Shown here piece by piece: positions 25,881 to 33,350 of a stretch of DNA of 36,182 nt; the stretch's first letter is position 1, and the number at the start of each line of letters is the position of its first letter. Origin of the DNA: Candidatus Bruticola papionis. Lineage in GTDB: Bacteria > Vulcanimicrobiota > Xenobia > Xenobiales > Xenobiaceae. The position numbers and the translations under genes were made by a program. The notes beneath the pieces are model-generated. The model saw only the letters and a program-made list of their open reading frames with translations. It did no database searches and was not told the origin of the DNA. The DNA lies in NCBI GenBank assembly GCA_002407045.1, contig DHKB01000031.1, positions 1-36,182 on the forward strand, read 5' to 3'.

Positions 25881-26891
25881 ATGGCTAAAGTGTTAGTTGT
25901 AGGGGGAGGCGGTTTCTTAGGTAAGGCTTTGGTCAAGAAGCTTCTTGAGCGCGGTGACAAAGTGCGCAGTCTCTCCCGGGGCGCTTATCCAGAATTGGAA
26001 AAAATGGGCGCCGAAGTTATGCGTGGTGATATTTCCCAACGTGAGACGGCTGTAAAAGCTTCTGAAGGCTGTGAAGCTGTCTATCATACCGCTTCAAAAG
26101 CTGGTATATGGGGTGATTATGCGGAATATGAACGTATCAACGTTTTGGGAACGCGTTACCTCTTAGAGGGCTGTCGCCAAAATGGCGTCAAAAAATTTAT
26201 TTATACCAGCACTCCCAGCGTGATTTATCATCCCAAAGCCAAGATCGAAAATATCCAAGAAGATGTAGCTTACCCAGAAGAATTTGAGTGCGCCTATGCT
26301 CAAACTAAAGCTCAGGCTGAAAGGGAAGTTTTGCAAGCCAACAGTGCCGACTTGGCTACTGTCGCTTTGCGTCCGCATTTAATTTATGGGCCTGGAGACC
26401 CTCACTTAGTTCCTCGTTTAGTAGAGCGAGCTTTCGCTGGTCAGCTTTTCCAAGTTGGCAATGGCAAAAATAAAGTAGACATTACCTATATAGATAATGC
26501 TGCTCTAGCTCATATAGACGCTTTCTTACACATGGAAAGTTGTGCCGGTAAAGCTTACTTTATTAGTGATGGTCAGCCAGTAAACTTATGGGCTTGGGTG
26601 CGCGAACTCTTGGAGAAAGTTGGAGCTCCGCCAATTACTCTTTCCATCCCTTATGGTGTTACCTGGGGCTTGGGAGCTACATTAGAGTTTGTTTATAAGT
26701 TGCTTGGTAAAAAAGATGAGCCCAAGATGACTCGCTTTACGGCTGCTCAGTTGGCTACTTCTCACTATTTTAATATAGCTAATGCCAAGCGAGACTTAAA
26801 ATATGTTCCGGAAGTTTCTGTCGCTGAAGGTATGGAACGTTTGGTGGCTTGGATTAAAGAGCAAGGTGCCAACACTCTGCGCCATCAATAG
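25881..26891 (+). CDS. oleD: OleD, 2-alkyl-3-ketoacid reductase
   Basis: OleD reduces the OleA product to the 2-alkyl-3-hydroxy acid with NADPH. The 336-residue protein is an extended short-chain dehydrogenase: the dinucleotide site is VGGGGFLGKAL (residues 7-17), and the active-site pair is Tyr139/Lys143 in CAYAQTKAQ, with Ser/Thr in IYTSTPSV. The second half binds substrate and includes a hydrophobic stretch (ITLSIPYGVTWGLGATLEFVYKLLG) often seen in 3-beta-HSD-like members. It ends the operon; a strong terminator follows 55 bases later. Confidence 0.93.
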   Translation: MAKVLVVGGGGFLGKALVKKLLERGDKVRSLSRGAYPELEKMGAEVMRGDISQRETAVKASEGCEAVYHTASKAGIWGDYAEYERINVLGTRYLLEGCRQNGVKKFIYTSTPSVIYHPKAKIENIQEDVAYPEEFECAYAQTKAQAEREVLQANSADLATVALRPHLIYGPGDPHLVPRLVERAFAGQLFQVGNGKNKVDITYIDNAALAHIDAFLHMESCAGKAYFISDGQPVNLWAWVRELLEKVGAPPITLSIPYGVTWGLGATLEFVYKLLGKKDEPKMTRFTAAQLATSHYFNIANAKRDLKYVPEVSVAEGMERLVAWIKEQGANTLRHQ

Positions 26892-26946
26892 CAAATACTA
26901 GCCAAGCGCTATATCTTTTTAACGTGAGATGTTTCCTACATAAACT

Positions 26947-26997
26947 AATAAGGCTAAAGCTCTACTGTAAGAGCTTTAGCCTTATTGTTTTTTTTAC
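26947..26997 (+). terminator. Terminator of the ole operon
   Basis: A perfect 17-bp stem (26947-26963 with 26970-26986) encloses a six-base loop and is followed by G and then a run of T. It ends the oleABCD transcript. The convergent gene on the - strand stops at 27008, just beyond. Confidence 0.93.
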
Positions 26998-27007
26998 TGA
27001 AAAAGTG

Positions 27008-27748
27008 TTAATTGCAACGCAAAAGAGCGTCGGTTGCATCTTTATTGATCCGACAAAGGTGAGCATAATCGCTGGGAACTATTCTTAAACGCAATCCTGC
27101 TTTTCTTAACATATTTAAATTTTCTAGCATAAAGTTAGTTTTATCGTCTAGAGTAGAAGCGCCTAAATATTCTACACGTTGCTGAAAAGTCAGAGGCAAC
27201 TTGGTGTACAGAAGATCAAAAAATCTAGGTAGATCTTGAAAGTAACCTTTAAAATAGCGATTTCCCCGCGAAGGAGTTACAGCGGTAAAGGAGTCATCTT
27301 CTTTAGCTACCATTTGTCTGCACGTTATCCAAAGTTTTAATAGGGATCGCAGTGAATGATCATTGGGGTAATATCTCTCTTCTGGCATGGTCGTCAGGCT
27401 AGCTCGCCAAAAAGGCAAAGCAGAGTCTAGGCTTTGCGGATCGTATATCGCTGTTTGGATGTTGGAAAGTTGCAACTTCCACAAAGACGACTGCTTCTTG
27501 CCAGAGCAAGTCGCGCTATCCAGATGGGCTATGCTCATATAGCGATAAAAGTTTGGCCTTTTAGTGCGCGGTCCAGGAAGATAACCAATAGCTATTTGGG
27601 AATAGGTGTGTTGTTTGGTATAGCTAAAAAGCTCGGCATAATAATCTTGATTTTTTAAATTGAGAGTGACCATTTGCCAAGGGCGGCAAACAGAACCGTA
27701 AATCGGCAAAATAGGCAAAAAATAAGTTGAAATTTTAGAAGTATCCAT
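27008..27748 (-). CDS. Stand-alone LON substrate-binding-domain-like protein
   Basis: The frame gives 246 residues from ATG 27748. TTG 27778 has AAAGG five bases upstream and may be the real start; it would add ten residues. The pattern resembles the N-terminal LON domain: a first strand FLPILPIYGSVCRPWQMVTLNL, then QIAIGYLPGP, MSIAHLDSA, WKLQLSNIQTAIY, and a late helical part (RFFDLLYTKLPLTFQQRVEYLGAS) like the helix bundle that closes LON domains. There is no AAA+ or protease domain. Such proteins are presumed to bind unfolded substrates or partners. It follows the HD-GYP gene with only about 38 bases between and is likely co-transcribed. The similarity is by pattern and not certain. Confidence 0.5.
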   Translation of the reverse strand: MDTSKISTYFLPILPIYGSVCRPWQMVTLNLKNQDYYAELFSYTKQHTYSQIAIGYLPGPRTKRPNFYRYMSIAHLDSATCSGKKQSSLWKLQLSNIQTAIYDPQSLDSALPFWRASLTTMPEERYYPNDHSLRSLLKLWITCRQMVAKEDDSFTAVTPSRGNRYFKGYFQDLPRFFDLLYTKLPLTFQQRVEYLGASTLDDKTNFMLENLNMLRKAGLRLRIVPSDYAHLCRINKDATDALLRCN

Positions 27749-27786
27749 TGTTCTTGAGCAACTTTTGCAGATACGCAAAACTACCT

Positions 27787-29454
27787 TTAACAATCATAAT
27801 AGTGAGGAAGAGCGTTAATATCTTCCACATCTCCAATATTTTGCAAAAATTTTTCTACAATATAGGGAGAAAATTGAGTACCGTTGCCTCGCTCTAATCT
27901 GTCTATGGCCTCTTCAAAGCTTAGGCCGCGTCTGTAAGGACGATCAGTTACCATAGCGTCAAAAGAGTCAGCTACAGCAATAATTTGAGAACCTAAGGGA
28001 ATAGCACGTCCCTGGAGCCTGTCAGGGTAGCCTCTGCCATCATAGCGTTCGTGGTGATGCACTACAATGTCTACTACGCTTGCTGGCAGAGAAGTAATAT
28101 TATTGAGAATATTTCTAGCGTTGCTGGTGTGGGTCTTCATAATTTCAAACTCTTCATCAGTCAAAGCGCTAGCTTTCATTAAAATACTGTCAGGTATAGA
28201 AATTTTGCCCACATCGTGTAAAATAGCTGCTTTGGCAATTAGCTCTGTTGAATCAGGATCTAAGCCAATACATTTGCAAATAAAAACAGAAAGCTGTTCT
28301 ACACGGGAAACATGACCATGAGTGTAAGGATCTTTGGCTTCTATAGCTTGGGCTAAGGCCAAGATAGTTTCGTAATATGAACGCTCCAGTTTGCTATAGA
28401 GCTTCATATTACTTAAAGTAATGGCTGCTTCTGTAGCTAGCAAGCTTAAATAGTCAATATCTGTTTTATCATACTGAGCGCCAATAAGCTTATTAGCAAC
28501 AGCTAAAACGCCAAAAGGTTTGTTGCCGCTAGCGTCTTGCAATGGTACGACTAAAAGATTGCGCAGTGACATACTATTGCTATCGAAGGGCTTTTTTTCT
28601 GTCGTTACTTTGCCTTGGGTATGATATTCCACATTTTTATAATTGATAATCTCGCCGCTGCTGATAACTTTTTGAAAAATGCCCGCTTCGATCTTTTGCG
28701 AAATAGTTTTGGCCATTATTTCGCTGATACCTAAAAAACGCGGTGTGCGCCATTTACCATCTTCATTGAAAGCTACAAACGAGACCTGAGATTTTACTTC
28801 TTCCCTAGCAAAATAGACTACGCTGTCTTCTACTACTTTAGAAGAGCGCTCTTTGGATAACTTTTGAAAAAGTTGCAACAAACTGTAAAGCTTGCGCTGA
28901 CGGTCGAAAAACTGAATTTCACTTTCTTCTTTTTCGGCAACTTGGTAGCGAGCTATGGCATAAGCTTCTTCGACGCGCTCATCTTTGCGCTTTTCTAATT
29001 CGGATACAGGTTTATTGATCGCTGAATTGACGAAGAAAGCAATAATAGTAAAGAAAGGCAATAGAGTTAGCTCAGTAAGAGAGGCTACGTCACTAAAGAT
29101 AGCTAACCCGCGTCCGGAAAGAAGATAGGTCGTAAAAGAAGATATGGCACAAAAAGCTAAAGTAAGCCAAATTTTCCCTTTAAGTGAAGTTACCAATAAG
29201 GCCAAATAGAGAAGCAAAAAATACTTACTATCTAAAGAGCCAGTAGCTAAGACTATAGAAAAAGACGATAAGCAAAGAAGAGAAGAGGAAGCGTACCACA
29301 GCCTTAAATTATCAAAGCGAAGATAACAGAGTATGCTTCCAACGAGTGAGGCGGCCAAAATCACCCACATAATGGTGAGAAAATAAGCCCCTAACAAGTT
29401 AAAAAGTCCCAATCCCGAAAAAGCTAGCGTGGCATAAAAGCAAGATGTCAGCAA
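27787..29454 (-). CDS. Membrane GAF/HD-GYP protein, likely c-di-GMP phosphodiesterase
   Basis: The 555-residue protein has five or six N-terminal membrane segments (about 1-170), a short coiled coil (about 175-215), a GAF sensor domain (about 210-350) and a C-terminal HD-GYP domain. The metal-binding HDVGK is near residue 413 and HHHERYDGRGYP near 466-477, so both HD and GYP signatures are intact. HD-GYP enzymes hydrolyse c-di-GMP to pGpG or GMP and regulate motility and surface attachment. The GAF ligand is unknown. The start is TTG 29454; GGAG lies about twelve bases upstream and no nearby ATG is in frame. A terminator at 29487-29513 separates it from the radical SAM gene, so it probably has its own promoter. 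Confidence 0.9.
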   Translation of the reverse strand: MLTSCFYATLAFSGLGLFNLLGAYFLTIMWVILAASLVGSILCYLRFDNLRLWYASSSLLCLSSFSIVLATGSLDSKYFLLLYLALLVTSLKGKIWLTLAFCAISSFTTYLLSGRGLAIFSDVASLTELTLLPFFTIIAFFVNSAINKPVSELEKRKDERVEEAYAIARYQVAEKEESEIQFFDRQRKLYSLLQLFQKLSKERSSKVVEDSVVYFAREEVKSQVSFVAFNEDGKWRTPRFLGISEIMAKTISQKIEAGIFQKVISSGEIINYKNVEYHTQGKVTTEKKPFDSNSMSLRNLLVVPLQDASGNKPFGVLAVANKLIGAQYDKTDIDYLSLLATEAAITLSNMKLYSKLERSYYETILALAQAIEAKDPYTHGHVSRVEQLSVFICKCIGLDPDSTELIAKAAILHDVGKISIPDSILMKASALTDEEFEIMKTHTSNARNILNNITSLPASVVDIVVHHHERYDGRGYPDRLQGRAIPLGSQIIAVADSFDAMVTDRPYRRGLSFEEAIDRLERGNGTQFSPYIVEKFLQNIGDVEDINALPHYYDC

Positions 29455-29486
29455 CTCTGTATTCTACTCCGCAAAATGTGTCATTT

Positions 29487-29513
29487 AAGAAAAAAGCTGA
29501 TAATCATATCAGC
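29487..29513 (-). terminator. Terminator after the radical SAM gene
   Basis: On the - strand GCTGATA pairs perfectly with TATCAGC around a four-base loop and is followed by TTTTTTCTT. It lies about 115 bases after the radical SAM stop and 33 bases before the HD-GYP start. Confidence 0.85.
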
Positions 29514-29628
29514 CATTTTTCGGAAATCGCAGAGCAAGTTACGGAAATACGGAAACCATTTGGAGTCGACTTGGTAACTTGCCTAAGCTAGGTTGTAATG
29601 CTATAGGTGGAAATGTCAAAAGCGGTAA

Positions 29629-30972
29629 CTATCTGCTCTCTTTGACTTGATCGTCGTCAGAAAAATTGCAGAAAGGATCTTTACTTTTTATATCGTTAGT
29701 TAAAATGAAAGCTCTGGTACGGCAACCACCGCGACAAGAAGCTGCTTTCGAGCATGTCTTACACTTACGACTAATTGCATCGGAACGCCACGTCTCCAAT
29801 ACTGACGATTTGTTCCAAATGTCAAAAAAGCGAGTCTTGCGCACGTCCCCGGCTTTCCAGACAGGATACATGCTCAGGAGCCCGCTGGGATAGACGAAAC
29901 CGTTTGATGATATATGCACTCTGGTGCGTCCGCACTCGCAACCAAGACCTTCAAAGGCACGGCGCTGAGGTCGTCTAGGAGGTGTTAAACACTCAATTTC
30001 TATATTGAGAGGATTGCTTTGAGAAATATTGCTGATAATCTCTATAGTTTTAGCGACCTCTTCTGATTTTAGAACTTGCCTGGGAAAAGCAGCTGCACGT
30101 CCTACCGGAAGAGCAATATTGAAAATCAACTTGTCGACTTTAAGTTCTTCAGCCTTTTTGACAATTGAGGGTATTTCGGAACAGTTATCTCTAAAGACTG
30201 TGACATGAAAATAAATACCAGCAGTAGGGCAGGCATTGCGCAAGTGAGCAATTCCACGCATGACCTTGCGATAGGAACGAACGCCGCGTATGTTATCGTA
30301 GATCTTTTCGCTTCCAGCATCCATGCTGATTCTGAAAGAGTTGATATCTACTCTAGAAAGGCGTTCCTCAATAGACTTAGTTGCCAAGGCTGCATTAGTA
30401 GACACATTTACACACATGCCATACTTGTTGGCTAAAGCTACTACCTCTGGAAAATCTTTGCGACCTAAGGGCTCACCTCCGCCTATATCTAAGATGAATA
30501 CACCCATAGCACAGAATTGAGCAAAAAGATTGTCCAAATCGCGCAAAGTAAGCTCATGATCCTGAGGCGTGCCAGCGTCGGCCCAGCAATAAGGGCACTT
30601 TAAGTTGCAATATCTGGTCAATTGCAAATGAACTCTCAGGGGAGCGCTGAGATGGTGCTTGGAATTGACAAAGTCATTGTCTAGAATGCAACCTTTAAAA
30701 CGCCCACCCTCGAGGATATCGACAGAAGAACATAACTTCACGAACTGATCGTAAGACACACGACTAAGTTGAGCGCGTACGCCCTCTGGCAAAATGTCGT
30801 AAGCACGAGAAGCATCCTCTTGCTGACATGCTGACAATATATCTAAAGCGTTTTTATCGCAAAGAATGTAGTCTTTGGATGATCTACGATAGAGAACGCA
30901 ACCAAACGAATCGCGTCGCAAAACGTATGGAGCTTCCGCTATCTTACTCAATTCTGCCTGCAAGTTTGTCAT
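29629..30972 (-). CDS. Radical SAM/SPASM enzyme with PqqD-like N-terminal domain
   Basis: In 447 residues, about 14-90 resemble a PqqD-like (peptide-recognition) domain (PYVLRRDSFGCVLYRR, then ILCDKNALDILSAC). The radical SAM core has Cys122, Cys126 and Cys129 (CNLKCPYC) for the 4Fe-4S cluster and GGGEPLG near 164-170. A SPASM region holds Cys345, Cys347, Cys404, Cys407, Cys413, Cys417 and Cys435 for auxiliary clusters. Where PqqE-type enzymes have a Cys after G-x-x-x-P, this one has Ser (GFVYPSGLLS). That YPSG form, as I recall, also marks radical SAM proteins of cofactor-type subgroups. So it is either a peptide (RiPP) maturase or a cofactor enzyme. The Cys-rich gene 94 bases upstream is a candidate substrate. 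ATG 30972 has only a weak ribosome site. Confidence 0.85.
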   Translation of the reverse strand: MTNLQAELSKIAEAPYVLRRDSFGCVLYRRSSKDYILCDKNALDILSACQQEDASRAYDILPEGVRAQLSRVSYDQFVKLCSSVDILEGGRFKGCILDNDFVNSKHHLSAPLRVHLQLTRYCNLKCPYCWADAGTPQDHELTLRDLDNLFAQFCAMGVFILDIGGGEPLGRKDFPEVVALANKYGMCVNVSTNAALATKSIEERLSRVDINSFRISMDAGSEKIYDNIRGVRSYRKVMRGIAHLRNACPTAGIYFHVTVFRDNCSEIPSIVKKAEELKVDKLIFNIALPVGRAAAFPRQVLKSEEVAKTIEIISNISQSNPLNIEIECLTPPRRPQRRAFEGLGCECGRTRVHISSNGFVYPSGLLSMYPVWKAGDVRKTRFFDIWNKSSVLETWRSDAISRKCKTCSKAASCRGGCRTRAFILTNDIKSKDPFCNFSDDDQVKESR

Positions 30973-31066
30973 CCGAAAAACATCGATAAAAAAAAGCCAG
31001 AGGTATTAGGCACACAACAGAACCCCAAACCTACCCTTGCTCTGTCTTTATGCACAAAGACGCCTA

Positions 31067-31360
31067 TTAGCCGAGCGATTCGCCTTCTTTGTCGTGATAG
31101 TCACACTCTTCTAAGCAGTCTCTGAAACTTTGCATAGGACGAGACTGGTACGGGTGAGTGCAGTTTATGAAAATCCTGGGAGTTTCACCTTCTAAGCTGA
31201 AACCGAAATCGACGTAACCGCAGAAACGATCAGGAACATTGTCGTAACAGAACTCATATAGCTCACTGTAAATCTCGGGGCTTGAGTGCTGGAACATATG
31301 CTTTTCACATTGGAAAATGCCTAATACTGAGCTGCGGAATCTGCAAGGCCTATATGCCAT
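31067..31360 (-). CDS. Small cysteine-rich protein upstream of the radical SAM gene
   Basis: ATG 31360 is preceded by AGGAG eight bases upstream, a strong site; the frame is open further back without one. The 97-residue protein has seven cysteines (6, 18, 38, 47, 67, 82, 86) and many aromatics, and ends in an acidic tail (YHDKEGESLG). There is no signal peptide or membrane segment. The order of polar and hydrophobic residues (RFCGYVDFGFSLEG, then RIFINCTHPYQSRPM) looks like a folded small domain with a Cys-rich C-terminal helix (FRDCLEECDYH), more than like a leader-plus-core peptide. I do not recognise a family. It is in the same direction as the radical SAM/SPASM gene, 94 bases apart, so the two may be co-transcribed. 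It could be a substrate, an iron-sulfur or zinc partner, or unrelated. Confidence 0.6.
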   Translation of the reverse strand: MAYRPCRFRSSVLGIFQCEKHMFQHSSPEIYSELYEFCYDNVPDRFCGYVDFGFSLEGETPRIFINCTHPYQSRPMQSFRDCLEECDYHDKEGESLG

Positions 31361-31387
31361 ATCTACGTCTCCTGAAATTGGTTGGCA

Positions 31388-31417
31388 TTCGTTTGTAGCC
31401 GAAAAACGGCCGACGAA
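31388..31417 (-). promoter_or_regulatory. Leader hairpin before the Cys-rich gene
   Basis: The arms TTCGT/ACGAA and GCCG/CGGC (31388-31392 with 31413-31417, and 31398-31401 with 31407-31410) can fold with an internal loop. The hairpin lies about 28 bases upstream of the start codon and just ahead of the ribosome site. It might modulate translation; no known riboswitch core is visible. Confidence 0.25.
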
Positions 31418-31595
31418 GCACAACTTCTACTTTGCTTATGACTAAAAAAACGTCAGAAGCACCTTCCCGACAAAATATCGAGAATACTGCGTTTTTATGC
31501 ACAATATTAGGATATTTTCGCCGTTGCAAGTGGAATCCCCTGCGCCCAACTCTAGAATTTTGGATTGTAAACCTAAAGCAACTATCGCAGAATGC

Positions 31596-31619
31596 CGAAA
31601 AAAAGACAAAGATCTCTTT
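31596..31619 (-). terminator. Weak terminator-like hairpin after the HIRAN gene
   Basis: On the - strand AAAGA pairs with TCTTT with a very tight loop, followed by GTC and seven T. The stem is short and AT-rich, but the T-run and position directly after the HIRAN stop fit termination. Confidence 0.35.
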
Positions 31620-31623
31620 ATGA

Positions 31624-32022
31624 TTAGTCTTGTAAATACACTTTTATTTCAATCCTTAGCCAGGTCTCTCTCATTTCTTTGCTTTCTATCTTTCCAAATA
31701 AAAGTTTGCCTGCGTCCATAAGCCTGGCAAAAATAAGATTGTTGGCTTTGGGAATATAACCTATTTTGATCCCATTTTGAGTGCGGATCATAATGGCCTT
31801 GTCGTCGTAAGGGTTGTCTGGCTCTCGGAAAAAATTGAGCTTGTCACCTGTGTGTAAAGAAGGAGCTAAATCGATAATCCCCTCTACAAATGACGTGCCG
31901 GCTACATGGGTGTCTAAGAGGAATATCTCCTTTTCAAAAGGCCTGGGCATGGAGAGGCCTTGGCTGTTGCTATGAAGCAAACTTATAAGGCCTGACTGTT
32001 GACTTTTTATTAATTCACTCAT
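31624..32022 (-). CDS. HIRAN-domain protein
   Basis: The 132-residue protein carries a HIRAN domain from about residue 38: VAGTSFVEG, then GDKLNFFREPDNPYDDKAI and IKIGYIPKANNLIFARLMDAGK. In eukaryotic HLTF the HIRAN domain binds 3' DNA ends; in bacteria it often stands alone with no assigned role. The N-terminal ~35 residues are polar, without a signal. The start is ATG 32022 (AGAG upstream). It lies 21 bases after the J-domain-like gene, so the two form an operon. A DNA-repair or DNA-end role is inferred from the domain only. Confidence 0.85.
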   Translation of the reverse strand: MSELIKSQQSGLISLLHSNSQGLSMPRPFEKEIFLLDTHVAGTSFVEGIIDLAPSLHTGDKLNFFREPDNPYDDKAIMIRTQNGIKIGYIPKANNLIFARLMDAGKLLFGKIESKEMRETWLRIEIKVYLQD

Positions 32023-32043
32023 TTTTCTCTTGTAGCCATTCCC

Positions 32044-32910
32044 TTAAGCAGTGAGCAAAGCACTAATTTTAGCTTGATAAGCTTTTAATAACTCTTGAAA
32101 ATCGGCAATAATGCCTTGCAATTTTTCCTTCTCTTCTTTGATTCTTTCTGGTGTACTAATCAGCTTCTTTAAAGTGTAAGGATATTCGCTTTTGATCTTT
32201 GCAATTTTGGCAGCGGTTTTTTTGAGTATATCTTCCAAACGCTCTTTTTCTTGTCGCAGCAAAGTTAGGCTGTCGTCATCATTGTATGGTGGAAGTGAGG
32301 GCTCAGAAATCATTTCGCTAATAAGGCGTATGGCTTCTAAGTCTCCTCGGGCGTAAGCTTCTGTGGCTCTATGGAAGAGAGTTAGTTGAGATTCTGTCAA
32401 ATTGGGGTGAAGATCTGGATGCAAGGTTTTAACTATTTGTCTATAAAGTTTCTTTAACTCTTTGTGATCTTTATCAGAAAGGATATAGAGTGATTTACTG
32501 CGTTCGAGAGCTCGATTGATTTTATCTATCCTTTCATTAAGAGTTTTCTGGTATTGCTCAAGTTCAAGATCGAGTCTTTTTTCTATTTCCTCCAAGTCTA
32601 TAGGTTCTTGTCTATTTATCTTAGCTTGCACAAGGGTCATTTTTCGCTTAGCACGCAAAACTTGACATTGCAAGTCATAAGCTTTGTATTCTAGGCCGCC
32701 GAGGTGCATTAAGTAAAAAGTTTCAATGTTTTTGCATTCCTTATATAAGAGCTGATCATGCTCTAAAATTAACATTGAGAGTTGTGTGTGGAGTTGTTGA
32801 ATGTCTTCTTTAAGCTTTTCGTATTCAGGATGAATAGTTAGCTGTGAATTTTCTGGCCGATAGTTGGCATCGTGAGGACGCGCTTCAGAGAGATTTTTTG
32901 TTATAGACAT
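32044..32910 (-). CDS. Coiled-coil protein with J-domain-like centre
   Basis: The 288-residue protein is mostly charged helix. Residues about 30-150 and 225-288 are heptad-like coiled coils (LELEQYQKTLNERIDKINRA; KEKLQGIIADFQELLKAYQA). Between them, residues about 155-210 match a J domain: ELKKLYRQIVKTLHPDLHPN, including the His-Pro-Asp signature, then FHRATEAYARGDLEAIRLI. J domains stimulate Hsp70 (DnaK) ATPase. The usual N-terminal J-domain position and the Gly/Phe and zinc-finger regions of DnaJ are missing, so this is a specialised co-chaperone. ATG 32910 has AGGATAGG upstream. It pairs with the HIRAN gene downstream. Confidence 0.78.
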   Translation of the reverse strand: MSITKNLSEARPHDANYRPENSQLTIHPEYEKLKEDIQQLHTQLSMLILEHDQLLYKECKNIETFYLMHLGGLEYKAYDLQCQVLRAKRKMTLVQAKINRQEPIDLEEIEKRLDLELEQYQKTLNERIDKINRALERSKSLYILSDKDHKELKKLYRQIVKTLHPDLHPNLTESQLTLFHRATEAYARGDLEAIRLISEMISEPSLPPYNDDDSLTLLRQEKERLEDILKKTAAKIAKIKSEYPYTLKKLISTPERIKEEKEKLQGIIADFQELLKAYQAKISALLTA

Positions 32911-33034
32911 ACGGTTACCTATCCTTGTATTAGAATAGACTCCACAAAAAATGGTATATGTGTATTGGCAAAGGTTGACTACTGCTAAAGATAAAGGTTT
33001 TTTCTAACTATGGCAAGAGGTTAGAGAATATTTA

Positions 33035-33064
33035 AAAATAAAAAAAGCCCCCGTAGAAGAGACT
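33035..33064 (-). terminator. Possible terminator after tRNA-Ala
   Basis: On the - strand AGTCTC can pair with GGGGCT (two G-T pairs) and is followed by a T-rich run. It is placed just after the tRNA. The stem is marginal. Confidence 0.35.
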
Positions 33065-33087
33065 TTTTTTCCGTTTCTTTATATATT

Positions 33088-33163
33088 TGGTGGAGCTAAA
33101 GGGACTTGAACCCTTGACCCCTTGCATGCCATGCAAGTGCTCTCCCAACTGAGCTATAACCCC
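33088..33163 (-). tRNA. tRNA-Ala (GGC)
   Basis: This is a 76-base tRNA with encoded CCA. The acceptor GGGGTTA pairs with TAGCTCC (one G-T). The anticodon stem CTTGC/GCAAG encloses ATGGCAT, giving anticodon GGC. The T-loop is GTTCAAGTC and the D-arm reads AGCTCAGTTGGGAGAGC. Confidence 0.96.
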
Positions 33164-33284
33164 GGGAACGCTGCTATTATATCTCATAAAGAATAAATGT
33201 CAATAGCTTGAAACAAAAAACATCTTTTATATAAAGAAAGACTGGAAAAATAGACGCTCAGGTACGAATAGCTTAAAAACGATA

Positions 33285-33333
33285 TTAAAAAAGTGCCGCC
33301 CCTTCCAAAAGAGAAAGGAACGGCACTTTTTTT
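33285..33333 (-). terminator. Terminator of the rpmG-rplA operon
   Basis: A 12-bp stem (33287-33298 with 33321-33332) is extended by an inner TTCC/GGAA pair with an asymmetric C-bulge. On the - strand it is followed by six T. It lies 18 bases after the rplA stop. Confidence 0.85.
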
Positions 33334-33350
33334 AGCTAGTCAAGTTTGTT

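Noticed and set aside
29605..29625. TTGACA on the - strand just after the radical SAM stop as the HD-GYP promoter
   Set aside because: The matching -10 is poor and a strong terminator lies between it and the HD-GYP start.
31432..31721. Small open frames on the + strand in the gap between the Cys-rich and HIRAN genes
   Set aside because: They have no ribosome sites and no recognisable sequence, and they partly overlap the HIRAN gene in antisense.
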